From Alnus glutinosa (Eukaryota > Streptophyta > Magnoliopsida > Fagales > Betulaceae): a DNA stretch of 64,000 nt. The DNA is taken from NCBI RefSeq assembly GCF_958979055.1, contig NC_084890.1, positions 28,317,116-28,381,115 on the forward strand. Reading direction: 5' to 3'. The position numbers and the translations under genes were made by a program. Below, piece by piece: positions 48,168 to 60,099 of the stretch. A model generated the notes under the pieces. It ran no database searches and had not been told where the DNA came from. It saw only the letters and a list, made by a program, of their open reading frames with translations. Positions within the stretch are counted from its first letter, which is position 1; each line of letters starts with the position of its first letter.

Positions 48168-51100
48168 TTAACAATTCTCTGGCCTCTCACAAGAGCCATC
48201 CTTTGTTGGGCTTCCTGAATACTCAACCGAGTACAGATCGTTTGGCTTGAGGGCCTGGATGTTCAGACTGTTGGAGGGAAGATGTTCCAGAATGATCTAC
48301 ATAGAAACATTTGAATAAATGATCAGCAAAAGCCATTATCTACCTCGACCAATTAGAGCACACTGCCGGTGCTTATTGAAATTGATTTACTGAGGATTAT
48401 CAATTAGTCATATCACTTGAGTAGAGACTTGAAAGAAAGATATATCAAGGAAATTCCAGCAAGCTACAAATTTTAGAAACTTAAAAGAGTTCCATGAGTC
48501 AAGACTGATATCACTATAATTAAGCACAATCCAATTGCCTTTTATGCAGTTATTACTTTTATTACCTGATCACCAGCCTCTGAACCCTCTGAGTGAAAGA
48601 GGATCGGGCGGCAGCGCTTATCTTCATTCATCAAGCTTGAATTCTGGAAATGAGTGACAAGGGCTGCCTTTCCCTGGATTCGAGCATATGCCAAGGAAGC
48701 AACCTTCTCACTATTAAACTTCTCCCACTTCTTCCCATTAAATGCCTGCATAAAATTAGAAACATTAAAGAGATCTACCATTTGTCTATCAGTACTTCAT
48801 TCACTGGGAAGCCCTTATTAGTTAATAGCAAGCAAAGACAACATCAGTTGGTACACCAAAACAAATATTTAGAGGTAAAAGAAATGGGAGGAGGCCTTGA
48901 TAAAGAGAGAACCCAAGGAAGGAACTGATCCCAAAACCCTTAAAAAGAGCATAAAATATAAAACCTCATAGAATGGAATAATGTGAGAAGGAGACAGCAT
49001 ATTGATAAATGCATAGCCCACATTGCATTTATTCTGCACCAACAAAAAGGAATGCCAATCAGTTCCAATTGAAGAAGAATTGATGACTACACTTCAGAAT
49101 ATAAACTAAAAAGTATTTTTAAAACTTCTTCAGAACGCCAAATATAATTACCTTGAAATCAATCGGCAGATAGAGGAAATCATAAGTACCCCTGTGGTTT
49201 TCATCAATAGCAGCTAGCAACATTTTCGAGGTGTATCTGTAGGTCAATAACAATACAAAAGTCATTATGACTAGGCATCCAGTAATGTAAATATACAGCT
49301 GTCAATTACAGATGACAAATCATAAGAGGTAAGTCTTACTTATTTGGGATATTTTTTATCATTAAAGTTGTTCGAGTATCTTCCCCACTTTTAATCTTAT
49401 CTAAGTCAAGCTGAAACTGTTTCTTGCTATCAACTTGGTTTTCAACCCTTCTGCTCCGCCCACGCTCAGTCAAACCCTCCATACTGGTCGGTGACAGTCC
49501 CGGGTATGGGCCATTACCTAAAAACACAGGGCTAAGCCTGGGCGAGGACCGCATCCTGAAATTTGATGAACCATTTTCAGATATACTCCCTGGTATACTA
49601 ATGCCAGGGTTAATTGCAGCACGAGCACCCATATTTGCCATAAAATTTCCATCATTAGGGCCCAAACCCATGCCTCCATAAGCAACAGGACTCATAAATG
49701 AAGTTTCTGGTGACTCCACAAAGAAACCAAAGTGCCTGTCAAGAGGAACACCAGATGGAGCGGATCCAACATGATGATGGTTATGTGGATGGGATGAGCC
49801 AAGCAAAGTGCCGTGCAAGCCAGAGTAGGGAAAGGCATGGCCCTTGCCATTAGATGTATATGGATGTCCCACAGATGGTCTTGGCCAAGCTGAAGAATTG
49901 GTGTGCTCTGAGTATGGATTTGGACTTCCCCAAAGAAACTGCTGCCCAGATAATGTTTCCACGCCAGATCCATTTGAATTTGAAGTGCCAAATGAGGATA
50001 TTGCTTGATTGTACTGGCCCAACTTGGGCTCTGGGAATGAATGCGACTGTTGCAAGGGAGCTCCGTAGGCTGAACTTGTACTGTTAAATAGGTGGTCCGC
50101 ATGGCTACCCCTTCCTAGGTCCTTGCCAATAGGAGCAATCTTTACAGAGTTTGATAGTTGAGGATGCAGAATTGAAGCCAATCCAGGCAAATGATTGCCA
50201 GTTGTTGGGCTCATGGTACTATAACCAGGGGATTTACTAATAGGTGGCATAGAATTATGTTCAATAGAGCCATTAAACTGTGCCCAGTTACCTGTCATGA
50301 ACATTGCTTCAACCTCAGCTTGTCAGGGAAATAGCAGTTAAAAAAAAGAAACAGGATCGAGAAATCACTAACTCAAACTGCATATGCACAAGACTACTCT
50401 GATCTAAAAAAAGTATCACAAAGGACCTACCAGGGGGAGAGTTGGCAATTGGTGAACCCACTTGATGCCGAAAACTCCGAGATTCATCTTGTTCAAGCTC
50501 TTGATTCAGTTGCAACATCAAGCTAAAAATACAACAAATGATAACATCAATCATCTGCATATTTCACTAATAATAAAGCAAGAAAATTAAAGGGAAAAGA
50601 TTCTTCAAAAATAAAACATTAGCAATCAGGATGATCTGAGTTTAATAATCCAAGTACCCGATGAAAACAATGCCAATGATACTTGGCAGGAAACACCAAG
50701 AGTTAATACAAAAGAGATTACTGCACTCCCATGACAACAATAGTTCTTACTTCCAACAGTTTCCACATCTTAACTGTTTACTCGTCTCTTTTTAGAGGGA
50801 TGTTCAATGTATCCAAGAAATGAAATCTCACTATGTGCAAAGACAAGAAACAAAAACCCGAATATTGTGTATAAGTTATTCCGTCCAAACAGAGCAGCTG
50901 CAACTTGAATGTAGAGTTTGATGGGTGACCTCAACTACCAGAGTTTGATTCCCAAAAAAGAGCAATTATTTTTTGCACCCAATTAGTGCTAGACAATTGT
51001 TACAGAAAACGAAGCGGGGAACTGCTTTCTAGAAAGTAAAGAAAAATGACTCTTATATGAAAATCACTACTTTCGACAGGTTATAACATTCAAAATGTGA

Positions 51101-53874
51101 AAATCAAGCATATTAGAAAACGCACTTTCGACGAGCTCCACCAGGACGGCTAGGTTCAAGCTTTATGCGTTTACCAGCTATGTCACTTCTATTTAATGAC
51201 TTAAGTGCTGCTTCTGCGGCTCTAACATCGTAAAATTCAATAAACTTATGATGCCTCTTGTGTGGTGTTTCCCTTATCTGCTTTGTACATTAAGTACCAA
51301 ATTGCACAGAGGTTAACCATAAATGCAGAAGAAATGCCTGAATGAAAATGAGGAAAACAACAATCTGAAAATGTAAACCTATCACCTCTTTGACCTCGCC
51401 ATAAGCCCCAAATATTTGACGGAGATCTTCATTTGAAACTGATGGATCCAAATTAAAAACTACCAAAGTTCCTTGATTAATATCCTTGTCTGATGGATTA
51501 TCCTGGTGTGATGCAACAAAACAATGAATGATATGATGATCAAAATCATATCAACAAATAAGTAGAATTAGGACTTGGAAAGGTATTAAAACCTTTGGAA
51601 TTGAGAAGTGAATGTCAAGTTTCCTCCGTCGCAGTGGCTTGTTTTGTAATGCACGCATGGCAGTTCGAGCAGCACGAATATCATAATAAGATATCATCAC
51701 AAAACCCCTATGTTTACATGCAGTATACAGAGTTCTGATATCGCCGTATTGCTACAAAAACAATAATAAGAACGAAATAAAAATAACTTGATTTAGTACC
51801 ATAATTTATATAGCAAAGGCACAGAAGTATTAGCACTCAGCTAAAGAAGAATAACAATATCCTGAATCGAAACTCAGACCTAACTAACCAGTGCTGCACC
51901 CAACATTAGAGGTCGTAAGTTGAGTAACAAGGCCCAACAATTTAGGAAACTGCTTATAAATTTAAATGCTAGCAAGTAATGAAGGAAAACATACTTTGAT
52001 CAACCAATGTTAAATTTCTTTCGGCAGAAATAACAATCGAAGTTGAAAAATCATAGTTTGAGTCAGATTAATCAGAGTTTAGTAATTATGCTTTTTTTTT
52101 CCCTATGTTTCACATGTAACGCATCTGATCATGCTGAATTCCATGGAAATGACTTCCCAAATGAGGCAAAACAAACACTGGGTGTTGCACAACTGCAAAT
52201 ATGCCATGTCGAACAAGGTAAATACAGCCAAATACTTTGCAAAAGCATGCCATGCATGGTTGATATAAGAGGTAGATGAGGACCCACAAACCCGATAAAG
52301 GGAAGTTAGCAGTGAAATTGATGGCCATGTGTGATAGAGCAGGAAAACTAACAAATAATGACTTATGGCCCCCATTTTATGTTACCCAAACCCTTCACTA
52401 TATACCCATGTCAACGCAAGACATAAGGGCATGAGAACCTAGAGACTTCAAGATGGTAGAAAGTTTTTTGAAAAAAAAAAAAACGAAGTGCAATTCTAAC
52501 AGTTAATCAATTTCTGCACTCAACACCCTACCCAAGTCCTTAGTATTTCAAAATCAGGATGTGCATCTTGCACTTGGACAAAATTGCAGCAAAACCATGT
52601 AAAACAGAGATATAGGCAGAGTGAATGAACAATTATATCACTAGGAATGAAGAGACATGAAAAAGGCTCATTAAATCTATTGAATGGCAAAACACATTCT
52701 GTATTTTTATTTCATTTCCTTACTATTATGTTTTTCTAGTTGGGGGGAGATGGAGGGGCAGGGGAGATGATTAGCAGCTCATGCTGAAAATAGTTCAAAC
52801 CTAAGAACTATAGACACCACAAGAAATCCATCAAAAAGGCTTCAAGCAATGAAATCATGGAAAATCGACCCACTAATGAAATCAACAAAGTTTCAGGTGC
52901 AAGATCAAGTTCTTTTTTGGATGAGCATGTGAAACATCAAATTTTATTCATTAAGCATATCCAACTATGAATTAACAGTTCTAAATCAGAGGAAAGAAAC
53001 TGTCTCAAATCATGATAAAACAAAAACAGATACTACAAGTAATACGAAGAGGAGATCACCCTAATTACCTCAAAGAGAGCTCTTAGTTCTGAATCCTCAA
53101 CATTACTATTAATATTCCGAACAAATAATGTTCTGGAAGGATGTTCACCATATGGGTGCTCTCCAGCAACAGCTCCCACGCCATTTGGAATAGCAAAGTG
53201 AGGTATACCATTCCCAACAACACCATCAGATAAATTTATCTTTGACATACCCATGCTCAAGCTCTCCTGTGGATCAGTTTCCAACTCCATACCTCCTCCA
53301 CTACCAAAGAAATCATACTCTCCCAAGTCCTCCAGTGAACCAGGCAACCCACTTAGGTCAAAATCATCCATTATGCCAGCTAAAAGCTCCTCCTCATCAT
53401 CAGGAAGCAAGCTTCCAATTGCATGAGTTTCAAGATCTTCAAGTGAATCATTACCCTCCACATCTAGGTCAAGTTTCTTTAAGCCAGAAGGGGCATAATC
53501 CACAGGGTGACAACCATGTTCTGTTTCATTCAAGTTCACTGCATGTTGGAAAAATCAAGTAAGAATTCACATAATGAAACCGCATACTATAAGAAATCAC
53601 CAACACCTACATTTTTCATGAGGAAGAACAGGCAATGAACTTGAGAAAAGGGTAGCATCACTTGAGGCATAGTAAGCATCAGATCCAGATAAAGTCCCCC
53701 ATGCACCACTTCCTGCCTCCCTAGGAATATTTATTGGTGGAATCTTTGTAGGACCTATCACAAATAGTTCACAAGACTTGTCCATCAGATATTGTACTTG
53801 ATCTACTCTCCGCATAACATAACAAACAATTTTAGAAAGTTACCTGAAGAGAAATGGTTTGAAAACTGCTTCAT
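48168..53874 (-). CDS. Mei2-like RNA-binding protein, AML2/3/5 clade
   Basis: Twelve coding exons on the minus strand: 53874-53844, 53754-53611, 53538-53069, 51751-51593, 51502-51386, 51277-51126, 50522-50431, 50291-49340, 49236-49152, 49033-48965, 48745-48566 and 48296-48168. Together they give 859 aa with all phases consistent. The N-terminus (NIPREAGSGAWG, DATLFSSSLPVLPHEK) is specific to the AML2/AML5 group. RRM1 is at about 193-265 (TLFVRNINSNVED), RRM2 at about 278-353 (GTLVVFNLDPS), and the C-terminal Mei2-type RRM at about 695-810 (RTTLMIKNIPNK, FKNKCNVGYAFINM, AFNGKKWEKFNS). A Ser/Gly/Asn-rich linker lies between. The family binds RNA and acts in meiosis and vegetative development. 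Exact orthology within AML2/3/5 is not settled here. Confidence 0.95.
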
Positions 53875-53886
53875 TGCATCACCTTT
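53870..53886 (-). promoter_or_regulatory. two-codon uORF overlapping the Mei2-like start codon
   Basis: After the acceptor (exon begins 53886) the leader reads AAAGGTG, then ATG CAA TGA. The upstream ATG is 53879-53877, and its stop (53873-53871) overlaps the main ATG (53874-53872) as ATGA. Confidence 0.7.
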
Positions 53887-55484
53887 CTGCTTAAAACACA
53901 ATGAGCAAAGTTAACTGAGTGTCAACTTCTGCAATTAACTAAATAAATAAATGATACTCAGAACTTAAAAAGCTAATAATTAAACTATTGCTGAGACTAG
54001 CTAGGAAGACAAGATCTCAGATCCTTTGGGAAATGCAAAGCAAAGCTAGTACAAGAAGCCGCCACACATGATGAACTCTTGGTGTACTCAACCACCATGA
54101 TTAATAGCAGCACACTTGGAGATGCAGAAAACTCGGCAAGTATGAAGGCTATGGAAATTTTAAGGTGCAACTGAGTAGAAAGAATAAATTAACAAATCCA
54201 TATTAATGTCAGGGCTCATATAAAACTCCAAAGACCAAACAGAAATTAAAAATAATAAAACTACCACAAAGACCACATATTCACTCATAAATTAATATAC
54301 TCCAGCGTGCCAAATTCCAGGTTTCTTTTTTTCAACTGAATACTTAAAATTATTTTAAGCATCTGTTATTCGTGCTACTATCTCAATAAAAAGGGCCATT
54401 GCGCATTCTAAACCCTAATAACAAAATCCTAGAACTACAAGTGCAAGAAAACCAATCTAGCGATACAGAAATTACAAGAAAAACACAATAGTTCTCTATC
54501 TTAAAAAACCCCAAACACGACAAAGGAATGCCACTTTTATATAAAATATAATTACATTCAAGCATAACTTTCAAAAAACTCTTCTACAAAGCCCAACAAT
54601 GTGAATTGCTTAAGTTTGTGTGAGGATGACGCGCCTCAAACTAGTTTCAGGATTCCAGCTCTGAAACACTCGATTTTATTGTTTCTGCCATGGAATTAAC
54701 TTCACTTATCAGGGTGTGTAACAAAAAAAGTAAAACTCCAGCTCTTATTTAAAGTAACCAAGAAATAGAATTGGCACCAAGAACCCACCAAATTCAGTTC
54801 CGCACAATATTTCCATACAACCGAATTGCACATAAGCACGCTACTCCAAATATCGACAATGCATCAAATTGAAGCTTTACATCCATAGAGGTTTCCAGTT
54901 CAGGGTTTGGTAATGGAATTTTATAGTCATTTACAAGTGGCTATGTATGAAATCTAAAAAGACTCTAACAGTACCAGATGATTACAGCCATGTGTACCCC
55001 AGATACATTCAGCCAACACTAACACATAGATAGCAAATACTTCACCCCCCCAAAATATATATATACACAATAAAAAAAACAACCATAAAACATAAAACAA
55101 ATATGTCTTGAGTGTGTGGCATGTATGTGTAACAAGCACACGCACACACCAAATAGTTGTAAGGTAACCACCGAAGTTCACAGTTTCGCAAATAACTGTT
55201 ATAGCAAAGTAAGTGATCAAAACTACCAAACAGACCCAACAACAAAAACCCAACCTTCCATTCGACCAACAAGGTAAAGCAAAATCCAAAACAAATAAAA
55301 AAGCAGATTCTAAAAAATCTGAGCAAAATCTACCATCCCAGCAAGTACTTCCGGAACCCAAAAAACAAAAACATCGAATTTAAAACAAGAAACGCACTTT
55401 CCAAACCAATTCGATCAATCCCACGAAACAAATTCACAGCAACAAAAATTTCGCATTGACCCAAAAGAGAGAAAGAGTAATTAC

Positions 55485-55716
55485 CTCAAAGAGGTACCGA
55501 CCCAGCCAACCCTAGAGCCTTACAGAGGAGATAGATTGTCTCAAAGAAAAAGAAGAAGAACAAAAAAAAAAACTCTTCACGATCAGAGAGAGAGGAATGC
55601 AAGTCTTTTGCTAGTACTTGCGCTTGTTTCTCTCTCTAGCCCAATGGGTTTGTTTGTGAGAGAAATAAAGAGCCTGACGATGATTGGACGAGAGGAGTGA
55701 AAAGAAGCAGAGAATG

Positions 55717-55752
<36 letters not shown>

Positions 55753-55760
55753 GTTTCTGA
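55485..55760 (-). other. 5'-UTR exon and core promoter of the Mei2-like gene
   Basis: The leader ends TACCTCTTTGAG/GTAATT at 55485, giving a 1.6-kb leader intron to 53887. An (AG)14 run at 55721-55748 reads as CT repeats in the leader. A TATA-like TTTAAATAG on the minus strand near 55,787-55,796 would place the start near 55,760. Confidence 0.6.
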
Positions 55761-55799
55761 GAAGAGAATGGTGGGTGATTCAACTCTATTTAAATTGCT

Positions 55800-56317
55800 T
55801 TTGGTGTCCAAAAACAACAAAATTTTAATTATTGAATAATAAAATAATAATAATAATAATAATAAGAAAAAAATTGGATTTGGATAAATCCTTACCTGGA
55901 AGGTGACCCTGGGCATTGACTTAATTGCATCTGGTGAATATGCCTTTGGTTCATGGGATTATGGTAATTCTGACCAAAAAAGAGGGACATTAATGGGTTT
56001 TGGAAAGAGATAAAGGAGGATAATATTAGGCCACGTCAGCAAAAACAAGAGATGTGAAAGATTTAAAAGGCTGCAATTACCCTGTTTATGATTGCACTTT
56101 GGATTACTTGGAAAATAAAAAAATAAAAAATAAAAACTATTTCTTTAATTATTAATTATAGCACTTTGAAGAACATTGCACGACAAGACACCCACATTGC
56201 CACATAGGACAAATTCTCCATTGGGCAACCAAGTCCGCTCATACAAGCATGCCTGACTTCATGCGCTTTCTTCAATCCTTAATTATTCAACAACCTAAAA
56301 TAAAATCATATTCTAAA

Positions 56318-56355
<38 letters not shown>

Positions 56356-57484
56356 GATGAGAAAACTGGACTACAAGCCTGAGAAAGGGTCAAATTGAAC
56401 GAGCTCCAAACCAAGTGATGAAGATCAACTTAGAGGAACAAGAAATGCTTCTTCTTTTTTGTCTTTTTTTTATTATTATTTTTTGCTGATGCGGTATAGT
56501 CAATTTATTATTATTTTTTTTTCATTTTAATTAAAATTGATATAAGTGTAGATTAACAATGACACCTCGGAAAATAAAAATAAGAAAATGATGGGAGAAA
56601 GATGTGTTTGCTTAAATAAAGACAAGAATTTCTACTGAAAGAATGTAGGAATTGTAGTAGTGAGATAATTACGCCATGATTTCAATCCATCTTAAATTCA
56701 ATCCGGGCTTTTATATAAGGAAATGTCATATTATCGTTCCAAGTGCTTAAATACTCATTTACTCGGTTTAAAAAATCCTAGCTCTCCTTTTAAAGCATTA
56801 TGCAATTCATTTGTTGATTCGAGCATAGGAGTGTTCTCCACTAACAAGTTCCGACAAGTTTTCGCCCATTTTCTGTAAGGAGCTCAGTAGGGATGTCGAC
56901 ACATGGCTATTAATAAATAAAGAGCCAGAGTATAATGACATCTGGCAGTACACGTGGTAGTCTAGTATGCATCTTATGTAGCTTTATCTTGCGTTTCTTT
57001 TGTAGCTAAGTGAATAACGATGTCGTTTTACTAATTGGATGTATGAGTAGTTTTTCTGTTATTTCGTGGGCGGGAGTTTGGTAGTCTATTAGGTAGGAGA
57101 AACAAAGAAAGAAAGAGTATTCAATTGGTTGTATATATAGAATATGGAGGTTTTGATTCTTCGAATTGCCAAATTTCAGTAAACTCTCATTGTTCTTCCA
57201 TTTATTCCTCTTTCCATTCCATTTCCATTACAAATTCCTTAATTTGTAATGGTCAAATATTGTTTTATTGTTTTTCAAATACCGACAAGACATTTTATAA
57301 ATATTGTTTTTCAAATACTAAATTTTACTAAGATTTTATTCAACTTTTTCTAATTTTGTTTCAGGTTTTTAAAACTATCCAAATATAATTTCAAAAAAAT
57401 AAATTTTCTCGATATTCGTATTTTTCAAAAAATCGCACACCTAAACGAGCCTTACTATTTTCCTTTGTGAACAAAATGTTACAC
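55800..57484. other. distal promoter and spacer, no gene seen
   Basis: Contains (TAA)n near 55,840-55,863, an AT dinucleotide run at about 56,322-56,352 and AT-rich sequence. No coding signal or RNA gene recognised. Confidence 0.5.
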
Positions 57485-58893
57485 TAGGGCCTCGTTTGGT
57501 TTGCGGATTAGACCCATGGAAAGGAATAACTATTCCTATTGAATAGCTATTCCTTTGTTTGGTTGTATATTATTTAAGGGAATAGTTATTCCCATGGAAT
57601 AGCTATTCCCTTACGAAGAGGAATAGGTATTCCACTCAAAAAGGAGTGGAATACCTATTCCTTTCCTGTAGGAATAAATAAAATTCGTCTTTTGCCCAAA
57701 AACCCCAACCCTCTCAACATCCAAGTCTTTTATCCCTCTCTCTCTCTCTGTTTCTCAACTCATGGTGTATTTGGATACGAAATTTTGAAAATAAAATATA
57801 ATTCTGATTCTACTTTTTTCAAAAATAAATCATATTTTATTCAACTTTTTCAAAAACAAATCATATTTTATTCAACTTTTTATAAACAAATCATATTTTA
57901 TTCAATTTTTTTTTATTCTAAAAAGTCAAATCTCAAAATTCGCAAACAGAATAAGAATTTAATTCTGATTTCAAAAATTTATTACTCAAATGCACCATCA
58001 GTATCTCTCTCCATCTCTGCAATTATATTCTCATCCCCCTCTCTCTGTTTCTCAACCCAACTTAATTTGTTGTGGGTTAAACTTTTCTTTCTTTTTTTTC
58101 TTTTTTTTTTTTTTTTTTCTCCTATGATTTAGCCTACAGAATGCACTTAGACGTAGCAAAACGAGTACCTCTTAATATCGGGAGGATTCCAATTGCCTGA
58201 CGGAGGTTTGAGAAAAACTTTGTAAGCAAAGAACGAATGTTTGTTGCTGAAAAATAAATAAAAAATAATAAAATAAAAAGGGCTTTGCAGATGATTTATT
58301 TTTTTATGATGATTATGTTTTTTTTTTTTTTTCTTATAAATCATTTTACTTTATAAGCAAAGAATGAATGTTTGTTGCTGGAAAACAAATAAAAAAGAAT
58401 AAAATAAAAAAGGCTTTGCAGATGATCTATTTTTTTTTCTTTTTATTTTTTTATGATGGTGATATGATGATTATATGTGTGTGTGTGTGTGTGTTTTTTT
58501 TTTCCTTACAAATCATTTTGTAGCATAATTGTATATGAAAAAAAAAAAAAAGCCATGAACTCTATGAAATTAAAAAAAAAACAAAAAAAACAAAAAAAAA
58601 AATGTCATAGTATGATTGTTTATGTTTCTAAAATAAAGAAAAAAAATGTCCTTAAGAATATAAATTCTATTTTTATTATAAGGGTGTTTTAGGAAATTTG
58701 ATTATAATATAATTCCATTCACCAATGTATTGCACTATACCAAACAAAAGAATACATATGCAATGTTCTATTCCACCGTTACAACCAAACAAAAGAATAG
58801 GAATAGTTATTCCATTCCACCTTCATCTATTCCCAGGAATAGTTATTCCTTTTCCTAATGGAATAGACATTCCACAAACCAAACGAGGCCTAG
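57485..58893. mobile_element. non-autonomous DNA transposon, 1.4 kb, GGAATA-palindrome ends
   Basis: GGCCTCGTTTGGTTTG at 57488 and its exact complement at 58875-58890 are the terminal inverted repeats, flanked by TAG on each side. Both ends carry many copies of GGAATAGCTATTCC-like palindromes (57,517-57,675 and 58,765-58,875). The end sequence and 3-bp duplication fit PIF/Harbinger (Tourist-like). No transposase frame is present. Confidence 0.78.
58216..58510. repeat. tandem duplication inside the 1.4-kb element
   Basis: A unit of about 132 bases beginning CTTTGTAAGCAAAGAACGAA (58,218) recurs as CTTTATAAGCAAAGAATGAA (58,350), followed in each by GGCTTTGCAGATGAT and a T-rich tract. Confidence 0.8.
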
Positions 58894-58898
58894 TTCTT

Positions 58899-58933
<35 letters not shown>

Positions 58934-58947
58934 AAGGAAAATGTTAT

Positions 58948-59055
58948 TTACACATCATGGGCACAACAGGGGCACAACAGCCCCTCACATGGGGTGCGCT
59001 CCATACACTAGAACCCACCCCATGTGAGGGGCTGTTGTGCTCCTGATGTGTAAGT
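58948..59055. repeat. perfect 25-bp hairpin
   Basis: GCACAACAGCCCCTCACATG plus GGGTG (58972-58996) is the exact complement of 59016-59040, with a 19-base loop. Weaker pairing extends outwards (TTACACATCA against TGATGTGTAA). The left arm carries an extra GCACAACAGG copy. It is probably a small MITE. Confidence 0.85.
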
Positions 59056-59063
59056 CATGAGTG

Positions 59064-59141
59064 GGTTTTTGAAGTAAGTCTTTAATTTTTTAATTTTTTA
59101 ATTTTTTAATTTTTTAATTTTTTAATTTTTTTTTTAAATAA

Positions 59142-59192
<51 letters not shown>
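59064..59192. repeat. AATTTTTT and (TA)n simple repeats
   Basis: About seven units of TTTTTTAA (59,078-59,125) are followed by a TA run (59,143-59,191). Confidence 0.95.
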
Positions 59193-59194
<2 letters not shown>

Positions 59195-59864
59195 TTGTAT
59201 TAATAAGACTCTCTGCTGCTTGTTTATAAATAGAATATGTTGCCAATGATGTCATGAATGATGAATGCTATAATTCTTGTTGGCGTATCAGCAACAAAAA
59301 TAGTATAAGGTATAAATGTTTTTATTTATTTATTTATTTTTATTTTTGTTGGGAGAGATGAGGAAATGCCGAAATGGGTGGTGGTTGTTGGCCCGGCATA
59401 AAGTAACATGAATTAAATAATTACTTAAAAATGAATGGAAGCTTTTTATTTATACCGAGAATATTCCATGTGTCATCCATTGGTTTACACTTTATTCAAT
59501 AGACCTTCTTACTCAGCTTTCACACCATCTTAATCTTAAAAATATTTCACCAATCTAATTTCCTTAAATTTAAAATATTTTCTAATTTACGTATTGGAGT
59601 CATTACTTTGATTTATTAATTTATTAATTGTTAGGGCTACTTTTATAGGCACTATAATTTTTTTTTTTTATAACATTTCCATAATAGATGAAATACAATT
59701 TAATTAATGGGCGACTAATTTGTTAACTATACACTTCTTTTATTATTGTACTAATTATGGACTTTAACGTCAGTTTGTAAGGATATTATAATAAAAGTTG
59801 TCGTGTTTCAATTTTTTTTTACCAAAAAAATGTGATCTTTATGTATATTATTATATTACGAGGA

Positions 59865-60012
59865 ATGTTATATACCGTACTTTTATTTCATTTTCTTGAT
59901 GAGTTATAGTCGATCAACCATTATTAAAAAATAAAAAATAAAATAAAAAAAAATCAAAGGTTGTTTGGCGGTGTAACATTAATAAAATTGAATAAAAATG
60001 TGGTATATAGTA
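59865..60012. repeat. small MITE with GTTATATACC arms, plus a nearby arm
   Basis: GTTATATACCGTACTTTTAT on the left is matched by the complement of the right end, CTATATACCACATTTTTAT, with pairing over about 50 bases at roughly 70%. A further arm-like copy begins at 60,038 (GCTATATACCACACTAATAT). Confidence 0.6.
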
Positions 60013-60099
60013 TTTATTGTATATTATATATGAATAATGCTATATACCACACTAATATTCCATTACGTTGATGTGGTAGTAGGATTCGGTAGTTATTGG

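Noticed and set aside
49692..50102. A 136-codon minus frame inside the Mei2-like gene
   Set aside because: It is an alternative frame of the 952-bp exon whose real frame is supported by family similarity and splicing.
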